From: Neptuniibacter caesariensis
GTDB taxonomy: Bacteria > Pseudomonadota > Gammaproteobacteria > Pseudomonadales > Balneatricaceae
NCBI RefSeq assembly: GCF_000153345.1
Contig: NZ_CH724126.1
Location: 470,493 to 534,492 of the forward strand
DNA length: 64,000 nt
Reading direction: 5' to 3'
Below are positions 26,577 through 33,995 of the stretch, piece after piece; within the stretch, counting starts at the first letter, position 1; the number at the start of each line of letters is the position of its first letter. A program made the position numbers and the translations under genes. Under the pieces are notes generated by a model. The model was not told where the DNA came from. It did no database searches and was given only the letters and a program-made list of their open reading frames with translations.

Positions 26577-27830
26577 ATGGCGGGAGTCTTAAAAGGGATT
26601 ATCTTCAGTGTTGAAGATGTTCTTGTAAATGAAGGTCAGATAAATGAAGAAGTATTTGGAGAGGTTCATAAGCTTATTAATTTTGTGAAGGCTAAAGGGA
26701 TCACCCCAGTAGTTTTTACTAACAGATCATGGACTTCTAGCTTCACAAAAGAAGATGGGACTAAAGGTTCAGTCCCACTATACGATAGGTTAAAAGAGCT
26801 TTGGGGCGACTTCACCTACTTGTGCAGCGCAGATGATCAAAATGTTCCCTATAAGCCAAAAAGTGCAGCTACAGAGTATGTGCTTAATAAAATGGGCTGG
26901 GATAGTACCGAAGTTGTGTATATAGGCTGTTCAGTTAATGACATGAGGACAGCTGTAAATGGTGGTCTGCTGTTCTTAAGAGCAACGTGGTATGACAACA
27001 AAACTGATTATGGATTTGAGTTTGATTCACCATGGGATATAGCCCGATTTATCGACGTTTTTTGTCTTCGAGAGCATTTCTGGTGCCATGAAATCAAAAG
27101 TGATGGTTTCGAATACTATGCGCTTGCACCATTCAGCACTTATAAACCCGAATACACTATGTATTCGAAAGATGCTCGAGCTGCTGCAAAGGACGGACAA
27201 GGCCACCCAGAGTTTTGGTTAAGAGCGCTATTCACAAGTATTTATTTTACAGGGTTGCATAAACGCATTGATTACATAACTACGTATCCAGGCCATAAGG
27301 CTGGTTCCAATGATAGCCTTATGGCTGAAGCTATGACGATTTTTGGTAAGTGTTTTAGAAAAGCATATCTACCAGACCTAATCATACGTCATAAAGACGC
27401 AGTAAAGAGTCAGACCGCAAAACAGCTGGGATTAGTAGCTGACTACAAAAACCAACTGAATACTATTCACTTGAATAAGAACCCCTCAAACTCGAACGGA
27501 ACTCAGTATAAAAACTGCCCAGTAAAGAAAGGAAAAACAGTACTCCTGATTGATGATTTTTGTACAAGAGGGCATTCCTTAGAAGCAGCTAGAGCATACT
27601 TAAAGCAATCTGAGGCTGATGTAATTATGGTCACTTGGCTAAAAACCGTAAACACCGATTACACTGCGTTAGATCTGGAAACAAAGTTTGATCCCTTTAT
27701 TGAGAATACTTTTGAGAAACAGAATACAGGTGAAGTGTATGATTATAATGATCACTTGATCGATCACTTTGCCCCAGGTGAGTTGAACCAAAAATTTTCA
27801 GATTTTATAAACTGGAAATGGCCAGATTGA
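26577..27830 (+). CDS. Pseudo-HAD domain fused to phosphoribosyltransferase
   Basis: Protein of 417 residues. Residues 1-160 keep the HAD layout: strand KGIIF, VVFTNRS as motif II, KPK as motif III and YIGCSVNDMRTAVNGG as motif IV. In motif I the nucleophile Asp is Ser11 and the acid Asp is Glu13 (FSVEDVLV), so phosphatase activity is unlikely. Residues about 175-417 are a type I PRTase (ComF-like) with a PRPP loop VLLIDDFCTRGHS (322-334) and TTYPGHKAGSND earlier. Good ribosome site AAGGAC. It may bind or transfer phosphoribosyl or sense PRPP or nucleotides; partner of the DprA-like protein by adjacency. Confidence 0.82.
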   Translation: MAGVLKGIIFSVEDVLVNEGQINEEVFGEVHKLINFVKAKGITPVVFTNRSWTSSFTKEDGTKGSVPLYDRLKELWGDFTYLCSADDQNVPYKPKSAATEYVLNKMGWDSTEVVYIGCSVNDMRTAVNGGLLFLRATWYDNKTDYGFEFDSPWDIARFIDVFCLREHFWCHEIKSDGFEYYALAPFSTYKPEYTMYSKDARAAAKDGQGHPEFWLRALFTSIYFTGLHKRIDYITTYPGHKAGSNDSLMAEAMTIFGKCFRKAYLPDLIIRHKDAVKSQTAKQLGLVADYKNQLNTIHLNKNPSNSNGTQYKNCPVKKGKTVLLIDDFCTRGHSLEAARAYLKQSEADVIMVTWLKTVNTDYTALDLETKFDPFIENTFEKQNTGEVYDYNDHLIDHFAPGELNQKFSDFINWKWPD

Positions 27831-27865
27831 AAGTGAATATGCCCCGTTAAAGGAAAGGCTGAAGA

Positions 27866-27891
27866 AGGTATGGCAAATTCTAGCCATACCT
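27866..27891. terminator. Hairpin between convergent genes
   Basis: AGGTATGGC (27866-27874) and GCCATACCT (27883-27891) form a 9-bp stem with an 8-nt loop in the 140-base gap between the PRTase and the oppositely oriented replication gene. No U tract follows on the plus strand, so termination efficiency is uncertain. Confidence 0.5.
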
Positions 27892-27970
27892 CTGGCTCTA
27901 GCCCAAAGAATGCATACTAGATCCATCTAGCCTTTTTGAGATAATTTTTTAAATGCTGGCACTTACCCAG

Positions 27971-29554
27971 TTATGTTGTATCAACATCACTTTTCTCTTT
28001 CTTAGAGGCTGGTATCATCTGATAAAGCCCACTACATAACCAACATACATCTGGTAGCCAACACACATTAGATGTTTGTTTGCCACAGTTGATAGTATCA
28101 AGAATATACTTCACTTTAGAACCGTTGCTTCTGATATCTTCCCTATAGTCTATAGTGCTTTCCAAATTCATATATCTATAAAATTGTCCGTCTTTCTTTT
28201 TAGGATTTAAAATAGACTTTATAGCTTTGGAAAGTTTGCTAGAAACTTGGTTATTGCCTTTTTTAGTTAGGTCTTTTAAATATCGTAAGCTTCTGTACTT
28301 GGCAATTTTTGCTTTAATACCAATTAAGGCGTAAGCCCTTATCCCAAGAGCTTTTCGCCAAAGTAAAACAGCATCACTCTTGGATACTTTTACCTTATTA
28401 CTATTTTCGTCGGATACTTTGATTTTGTGATTTTCATCATCCTCTAAGTAATCGTTAGTGAGGTTATATGTCTTAAGCAGATATTTAGTACAGTAACTTG
28501 CTGCGGTCGCTGAGTCTTCAAGGCTTTCATCTTGAACTTTTATATCTACGGCTTTATTCGAGAAGTCAAAGACGTCGGTAAATACTTCCTGTACAGTCGA
28601 AATTATTTCAGAGTCCAAAAATAAAAGGGCATGATGGTGTGGGCAGCCATCTAGGTGAGGTTCTACTACCCGTATACCAAATATATGAAAACTATTATCT
28701 GAGCCTGAAAAGCTGATATTACGCTTAGCTAAACGTTTTTTGACATTCTGCCACCTTTTTAGAATATCTTGGTGTGCAGAGCTTACTTTTGAGAGATTCC
28801 AACTAGAGTCTCCTGTTTTGGGGGAAGGGTGGAACTCGGGAGAGGCCGTCATTGTGACAAAAATATAGCTCTTTCCTTCGTCAACAGCTTTAGCTTCAAG
28901 TCCTTTAATTACAGAGTAAGTTTCATTGAATTTATTCCGTAATCGCTCGGCACCGCAAGTTATAGGGATTTCCCTGTTGTTAATCAGTAAAGCTCTTTGC
29001 TTTAGATACTCCTCATTGGCTTCGTCACGTTCTTGGACAAGGCGAGCAGTATTTTCATCAATTATCTCTGATTGTTCCTCTCTCGAACCTATAAGTTCTA
29101 AAAGATGTGCACTGTGTAATGACTCTTTTGTTACAAGCCGTTTCCACTTTCTTGGAAGGTTTTCAAGGAAGTTTAGATATCCAGAATGAGTAAGCCCTGT
29201 TGGAACCTTTATACACAGGAAAGGTTCATAGAACTTCATAACATCATATAGAGTGACGTGGTTTCTGTTTGAGGATATGTCGCCATAAGTGGAAATTATC
29301 TTTCCTGATAACTCTCTAGCTCTTAAAGCGATATCCTTGATTGAGAGATCTTCGAAGTACGAAATATTCCTCTCGATATTAGAGAAATTATGAAAGTTTT
29401 CTTTGTAAAATTCGGTTGTTTCGAAATCAGGTGTTGAGAATAGAAGGTTGGGTAATTCGTCAGTATTATATTTACTGTCTATTTCATTGCAGAGTTTTTC
29501 TAGCGGTATCTGGTTAATCCTTCTATAGCATATGTCTAATATTTGTCTCTTCAT
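27971..29554 (-). CDS. HUH replication endonuclease (phage P2 gpA-like)
   Basis: Rolling-circle replication initiator of 527 residues. Motif 1 is YIFVTMTASPEF (230-241); the HUH motif H300-LDGCP-H306-H-H308 sits in VEPHLDGCPHHHALLFL; and the two-tyrosine motif is Y354-CTK-Y358 (ASYCTKYLL), the YxxxY arrangement of the P2 A/phi-X A class. A coiled stretch lies at about 155-190. It is transcribed alone on the minus strand, away from the AT-rich, palindrome-bearing region 29555-29844 that may hold its promoter. This suggests the excised circle replicates autonomously or is amplified before transfer. Confidence 0.85.
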   Translation of the reverse strand: MKRQILDICYRRINQIPLEKLCNEIDSKYNTDELPNLLFSTPDFETTEFYKENFHNFSNIERNISYFEDLSIKDIALRARELSGKIISTYGDISSNRNHVTLYDVMKFYEPFLCIKVPTGLTHSGYLNFLENLPRKWKRLVTKESLHSAHLLELIGSREEQSEIIDENTARLVQERDEANEEYLKQRALLINNREIPITCGAERLRNKFNETYSVIKGLEAKAVDEGKSYIFVTMTASPEFHPSPKTGDSSWNLSKVSSAHQDILKRWQNVKKRLAKRNISFSGSDNSFHIFGIRVVEPHLDGCPHHHALLFLDSEIISTVQEVFTDVFDFSNKAVDIKVQDESLEDSATAASYCTKYLLKTYNLTNDYLEDDENHKIKVSDENSNKVKVSKSDAVLLWRKALGIRAYALIGIKAKIAKYRSLRYLKDLTKKGNNQVSSKLSKAIKSILNPKKKDGQFYRYMNLESTIDYREDIRSNGSKVKYILDTINCGKQTSNVCWLPDVCWLCSGLYQMIPASKKEKSDVDTT

Positions 29555-29844
29555 TTTGGTTGATTTTAAGGGTTGGTAGCGATAGTGATTCTATATGTAA
29601 AGCATTTGTTGTCAACAAAAATTTCTAAAAATAAATGACGGTAAATATTCTACTAAAATATTATTGGTGGCACTTAGTGATAGTTATCCGAGAATGTAGG
29701 TTGTTATCAAAAAGCAGTATTATCTTTATTTTTAAATATCCGAAATTTTATTTTTTGTAGTTTTTATACTTAATTTTTTTGTGATTGATTGTTGCTTTGA
29801 AATTGTTAATAATCTTTTCTTTTTTAGATAGAAATGGAGATGCG
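29555..29844. promoter_or_regulatory. AT-rich divergent region with 15-bp palindrome
   Basis: Between the replication gene (minus) and the small coiled-coil gene (plus). TTTGTTG-T-CAACAAA (29605-29619) is a perfect dyad about 50 bp upstream of the replication start and a good candidate operator or initiator-binding site. The rest is very AT-rich with no gene. Confidence 0.45.
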
Positions 29845-30027
29845 ATGAATTTTGAGCTTTACGAAATAAATCATAAAATGGATAGGCTTCAAGATCAGAT
29901 TGACTGCCTGAGAGAAAAGATGGCTGAGGCGCCCTGTGAGTCGATTCTATGGAGTTTGACTCCTAAGTTAAGAGTTCTGAACGATGAGATGGAATCGCTT
30001 GGCAGGGAGCGTCAGAAGGTGCTTTAA
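29845..30027 (+). CDS. Small coiled-coil protein next to oriT
   Basis: Protein of 60 residues beginning MNFELYEINHKMDRLQDQIDC... I choose the ATG at 29845 with GGAG just upstream; an earlier in-frame ATG at 29785 adds a hydrophobic, unsupported extension. Heptad-like residues over about 5-55 predict a coiled coil. Position directly before oriT and the relaxase suggests a mobilization accessory protein, comparable in place to small Mob proteins, but I do not recognise the family. Confidence 0.55.
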   Translation: MNFELYEINHKMDRLQDQIDCLREKMAEAPCESILWSLTPKLRVLNDEMESLGRERQKVL

Positions 30028-30052
30028 GATATCTATTTAGAAATGGTTTTAT

Positions 30053-30121
30053 AAAAGTGTACTCACTACACTTTTAATAAAAGTCAGGCCTAGCCTGGTG
30101 AGCCTTATTTTTAAAATAAGG
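30053..30121. other. Putative oriT: MobV-type nick hairpin plus two further dyads
   Basis: Three dyads precede the relaxase. (1) AAAAGTGTA-CTCAC-TACACTTTT (30053-30075); its complement contains GTGTAGTGAG then TACAC, matching the pMV158 nick region, where TAGTGTG is cut before TTA. (2) CAGGC-CTA-GCCTG (30085-30097). (3) CCTTATTTT-T-AAAATAAGG (30103-30121). By analogy the nick would fall on the minus strand between 30062 and 30061. The match to a MobV oriT next to a MobV relaxase makes this assignment fairly firm. Confidence 0.75.
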
Positions 30122-30158
30122 TTAATCATCATTACAATAATAATAAGAAGGTGATGTT

Positions 30159-31235
30159 ATGTTTACAATTATAAGAGTAGAAAAACTAAAGTCGTTTGCA
30201 AATGTTAGGGGAGCTAACACTCATAATAGAAGGTTAGTAGAGCCTGCAAACTCTAATCCTAAAAGCAAATCTAATAATATTCATTGGGGAGCAAGAGATC
30301 CAGTAGAAAGAATCAAAGAGATTCACAGAAAGCATGGCATAAAACCACGAAAAAATGCAGTTATTGCAAATGAATATTTGCTCTCGGCAAGTCCTGAATT
30401 TTTTCATATGAAGAGCGATGAAGAAATCAAGAGTTGGGCTAAATCTAATTTCGAATATTTAAAGAAAAAACATGGTGAAAGTTTGGTTAGTTTCGATCTT
30501 CATCTTGATGAAAGCACACCTCACATTCATGCAATAGTTACTCCAATCTATCAATCTAATTCTGGAGGAATGAAACTCTCTGCAAAACACTATTTTGATA
30601 AGCCTAAACTAAAAAAATTACAGACTGATTATGCTAAGAGCATGTCAGGTTATGGACTTTGCCGTGGAATAGAGAACTCCAGGTCTAGGCATCAAGATAT
30701 TCGCAAGTTCTATGGAGAGTTAGAGCAGGAGCTTAGAGAAGCATCACAGGAAGTTCAGAATACGATGCAATCTGTCAAAGCTATAAGGGAGCAACCAGTA
30801 GGTTTTTTAAACTACAAAACTGTGCTAAACAACGCTTTTACGATTCTTACCCAGCTTGCTCAAAGATTAGCTGAGATAGAGAAGCTAAATGCTGCTTTAA
30901 ATCATAAATTTTCGAAGAAAGTTACTTCCATGAAAAAGCAGATAGCTACTCTGCAATCAGATAGAAGTAGATTGGCTGAGCTTTATGAAATAACAGGTAT
31001 GAAAAGTCCTAATCAGGCACACGCCATCGTTAAGGACGCTGCTATAGAAGCTTCAAAGCTTCGAGCTAGAGAGCTTGCAGCACAGGAATCTGCATATAGG
31101 AAACATATGGAAGAATTCGATGGGTTAACACCAGCTCAAAGAATGGGATTAAAACCCATTACTGATTCTGAGACTGATATCAAGAAAAGTCCTAAAGTAC
31201 GTACCTCCGAGCTGTCTCAAGACCTTAGCTTTTAA
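30159..31235 (+). CDS. MobV-family relaxase (Mob_Pre)
   Basis: Conjugative relaxase of 358 residues that nicks oriT and pilots the strand. The MobV/Pre metal-binding signature H115-LDESTP-H122-I-H124 is clear (FDLHLDESTPHIHAIVTPIY), and the N-terminal AIIR-like strand (FTIIRVEKLKS) and asparagine-rich NxxxNxxR region match. The C-terminal half is a long coiled coil (about 180-280). The ribosome site is AGAAGG. There is no coupling protein or T4SS on the element, so it is mobilizable rather than self-transmissible. Confidence 0.9.
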   Translation: MFTIIRVEKLKSFANVRGANTHNRRLVEPANSNPKSKSNNIHWGARDPVERIKEIHRKHGIKPRKNAVIANEYLLSASPEFFHMKSDEEIKSWAKSNFEYLKKKHGESLVSFDLHLDESTPHIHAIVTPIYQSNSGGMKLSAKHYFDKPKLKKLQTDYAKSMSGYGLCRGIENSRSRHQDIRKFYGELEQELREASQEVQNTMQSVKAIREQPVGFLNYKTVLNNAFTILTQLAQRLAEIEKLNAALNHKFSKKVTSMKKQIATLQSDRSRLAELYEITGMKSPNQAHAIVKDAAIEASKLRARELAAQESAYRKHMEEFDGLTPAQRMGLKPITDSETDIKKSPKVRTSELSQDLSF

Positions 31236-31291
31236 ACACAGCAATCTGCTTCAAAATTACCGCATATAAAATGTGGGGGACTCATAGTCCC

Positions 31292-33052
31292 CTATTTAGA
31301 AACAGTGTTCTCAAATTTGTTTAAATATGCCTCTTGTAGTTCAGGGGAAGCATCAGGAACTTTCAGAGGCTCTATTTCAAGATGGCCTGTGATGAGTTTA
31401 GTCATGTTCTCAGCTGCTATTTCTGAATCTAGGCCTACTTTCAAATAGCTAGGAGGATCTATACGACAGATATAGGTTTCTTCATTTTTCATGTGGATAT
31501 AGAAGACTTTTCCCCCCCAGCGGTTGTGCTCACCTTTGGTCGAACAGAACCTGATTTGAGAAATTACTCCCTTGAGTCGAGCATTGATAGTTGCTCTTGT
31601 CACACACAAACTTTCTTCAGAGCTTGCCTTAAAGTCCAATAATCCTCTCAGCGTTCTGATTTTATCTTCTGCGTGCTCTATCTTCTCTCGCTCTAGTAGG
31701 TAGTTAGATTTTAGAGCACTCAGTTTATGCTGTTCTGCGTCTAATTTATTTTGATAGGTGGAGACTCGCTCTGTAATGCTCTTTATAGCGCTATTATCAC
31801 AATCATCTAAAATATCGAGGAGTTTGGATATTTTACTATTGATTTCCATGACAGAGTTTTCCATAGCTTGGACTTCCTTCTCTTGCTGCATGAGCTGTGT
31901 TTCTTGTGCTTCTTGAGGAAGTAAGTCTTGGATCGGAAGGTGCTGCATTAAATTGATAATATGACTTTCTACTTTGTCGTATCTCCAGTTCACACCTTTA
32001 CAACGAGTCCCATGTTCATGGCCTCGACATTTCAGATATGTCCTTCCTTTCGGTCTTTTTCCTTTATTGATGAATTGCATTGTAGAATTGCATTCACCAC
32101 ACTTAACAATTCCTGTAAACAGGTTTGAAAAAAGGCTGCCTTTTCTGCCTCCTCCTCCAGTGACTCTGGATTTTCGCTTCATTTGCACTCTATCAAATAG
32201 AGCTTCGCTGATTACTTTTGGGTAGTAGTCTTTAACTACTATTCCTGTTGATACTCGCCTTTTCTTACCATTCTCCAGAACTTGGCCAGTATAAAACTCG
32301 CACTCTCCTAATACTGCTCGAGAGTTTAGAATCTTATCAATTGCTGACTTTTGCCAGAATTCTGCTCTTCCGAAAGTGGGGATATTCTCTCCATTAAGAA
32401 TCTTTGTAATGGAAACAGAGCCGATTCCTTGATCTGATAAATCAAAAATACGCTTTACGATATTTGCTCGTTCTTCATGAATTACAAACTCGGTCTTATC
32501 CTTGTTGGGTTTCAGCCAATTAGGGGACACTGATGTCATTATTTTGTTGCTATTACCTACTTTAATGGCTTCTCTTTTAGCGTCCCAAACCGCTTTGCCT
32601 CTATCAGACTTTGCTTTGCTTTCATCATGCGCACGGCTTAGCTGCATTATGGACTGCATCATTGTCATAAGGGCTGTGCCATCTTTTGAAAAGAGCTGAC
32701 CATCAGATACAGTTACAACATTGATGCCGTTGCTAATAATCTGAAACAGTGTTGGTGCAGATTGCAAAATGTGGTCTCTGGAAAAGCGATCAAGGTTTTC
32801 TAAGAGCAAGTAGTCCCCATCTTGCAGCCTCCCTTCTTTGATATGATTTAAAATATCACCCATTCCACTCTTCATGTTCGCCCCATGATAAGCGGATACA
32901 GAACGATCTTTCGCGCTTAAGCTTTCATCTATGCGGAGATTATTAGCTTTTGCGTACATCTCAATGAGGTGTAATTGGCGTCTTTCAGAGTCGCCATCCT
33001 CTTGCTGCATTGAACTGTAACGAATGTAGTAAACAGCTATTGGCTCTCTCAT
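31292..33052 (-). CDS. Large serine recombinase (integrase of the element)
   Basis: Site-specific recombinase of 586 residues. The catalytic domain starts VYYIRYSSMQQEDGDSERRQ (the nucleophile Ser is in YSS), then LLLENLDRFSRD. The recombinase domain follows, then a zinc ribbon with CGEC and CRGHEHGTRC, then a long coiled-coil region (about 390-480). I start at the ATG at 33052 (GAGGG 4 bases upstream); the longer open frame to 33148 crosses attR into host comM codons, so it cannot be the ancestral start. Lying 63 bases inside the right end is typical of such integrases. Confidence 0.92.
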   Translation of the reverse strand: MREPIAVYYIRYSSMQQEDGDSERRQLHLIEMYAKANNLRIDESLSAKDRSVSAYHGANMKSGMGDILNHIKEGRLQDGDYLLLENLDRFSRDHILQSAPTLFQIISNGINVVTVSDGQLFSKDGTALMTMMQSIMQLSRAHDESKAKSDRGKAVWDAKREAIKVGNSNKIMTSVSPNWLKPNKDKTEFVIHEERANIVKRIFDLSDQGIGSVSITKILNGENIPTFGRAEFWQKSAIDKILNSRAVLGECEFYTGQVLENGKKRRVSTGIVVKDYYPKVISEALFDRVQMKRKSRVTGGGGRKGSLFSNLFTGIVKCGECNSTMQFINKGKRPKGRTYLKCRGHEHGTRCKGVNWRYDKVESHIINLMQHLPIQDLLPQEAQETQLMQQEKEVQAMENSVMEINSKISKLLDILDDCDNSAIKSITERVSTYQNKLDAEQHKLSALKSNYLLEREKIEHAEDKIRTLRGLLDFKASSEESLCVTRATINARLKGVISQIRFCSTKGEHNRWGGKVFYIHMKNEETYICRIDPPSYLKVGLDSEIAAENMTKLITGHLEIEPLKVPDASPELQEAYLNKFENTVSK

Positions 33053-33091
33053 ATATCCCTCATACATAACGTAAGTAATAAATTTATTATG

Positions 33092-33125
33092 GGGTTCAAT
33101 GGTAGTCAATATCCTGTTAGTCGGA
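33092..33125 (+). other. attR: right junction of the comM element
   Basis: Arm GGGTTCAATGGT (33092-33103) is the reverse complement of the left arm. It is followed by 10 bases, the CT core (33114-33115) and host comM codons for the Walker A motif. CAAT at 33107-33110 aligns with CAAT at 23152. Confidence 0.75.
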
Positions 33126-33983
33126 CCGCCAGGGAGTGGTAAAAGCATGCTGGCTAATCGGTTACCCGGACTGCTCCCTGAAATGACCGAGGCTGAGGCC
33201 CTGTCTGTGGCTGCTATCTATTCGGTACTTCAAACACCTCAGGGGCAAGGGCTGCCGCGAAGCCGCCCTTTTCGTACCCCTCACCATACGGCTTCATCTG
33301 TCGCTTTAGTCGGTGGAGGAGGCAACCCCAAACCGGGTGAAATCTCTTTGGCGCACCAAGGGGTGCTGTTTCTTGATGAGTTGCCTGAGTTCAGCCGGGC
33401 GGTATTGGAGGTTCTGCGTGAGCCTTTAGAATCCGGAGAAATTCTTATCTCCCGCGCAGCCAGACAAACTGTGTTTCCTGCTCAGTTTCAAATGGTGAGT
33501 GCAATGAACCCCTGCCCTTGTGGCTATTTTGCCGACGGTACGGATCGTTGCCGGTGTAGCCCCGATCAGGTGCGTCGTTATCAGGGTAAAGTCTCAGGGC
33601 CCTTATTGGATCGAATTGATATACAGCTGAGTGTCCAGGCTATATCGCAAAAAGAGCTGATGGACGCACCGGTAGGCGCAGAAAGCAGTGCAGATGTGAG
33701 GCAGAGGGTTGTAGAGAGCCGGGCTCGGCAGCAAGCGAGGCAGCAGTGCCCAAATCAGCACTTGGCGGGTGAGCAGTTGGAGACAGTATGTAAAGTTGCC
33801 GAAGACGATAAAGAGATGTTGGCAGCGGCACTGGATAAGTTGCAACTGTCAGCCCGGGCATATCATCGAATTTTAAGAGTTGCGCGAACGATTGCTGATT
33901 TGGATGGCGCTGAGCATGTCGAACGTAAGCATCTGTTTGAAGCGCTGAGCTATCGTGTCTCTGCGCGTAATTCTATAGGCTAG
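33099..33983 (+). pseudogene. comM: comM (yifB), 3' part (AAA+ domain), with a possible new start
   Basis: C-terminal ComM portion. It has Walker A LLVGPPGSGKSM, Walker B GVLFLDELPEF, the sensor and Mg-chelatase C-terminal regions with MNPCPCGY and CRCSPDQVRRYQGKVSGPLLDRIDI. Host sequence begins at about 33116. Element DNA supplies an ATG at 33099, with GGGG 4 bases upstream, in frame with the AAA+ domain, so a free 294-residue ATPase could be translated. Without the N-terminal domain it is unlikely to be a normal branch-migration helicase. It ends 12 bases from the convergent GGDEF-EAL gene. Confidence 0.93.
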
Positions 33984-33995
33984 ATTGTGGTGAAT

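Larger units (their letters stand above)
23161..33115. mobile_element. Integrative mobilizable element in comM (9,955 bp)
   Basis: AT-rich insert bounded by attL and attR. Contents, left to right: a peptide plus 2OG oxygenase; a membrane protein, two proline-rich micropeptides, a DprA-like protein and a HAD-PRTase; an HUH replication endonuclease (minus strand); a small coiled-coil protein; an oriT; a MobV relaxase; and a large serine recombinase (minus strand) adjacent to the right end. The frame of comM is restored exactly on deletion. There is no type IV secretion system, so transfer would need a helper. comM is also the known target of AbaR-type islands in Acinetobacter, but those are transposons of a different kind. 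Confidence 0.92.

Noticed and set aside
23161..33115. Conventional insertion sequence, Tn7-like/AbaR island or prophage in comM
   Set aside because: No DDE transposase, no Tns proteins, no short target duplication and no phage structural genes; the recombinase is a serine integrase.
23165..33120. GTTAG shared by both junctions (23165-23169 and 33116-33120) as the recombination core
   Set aside because: Joining at GTTAG leaves comM out of frame, whereas the CT or CAAT alignment at offset 9,955 restores it.
33053..33148. Longer serine recombinase starting at 33148
   Set aside because: The extra codons run across attR into host comM and have no ribosome site; the ATG at 33052 does.
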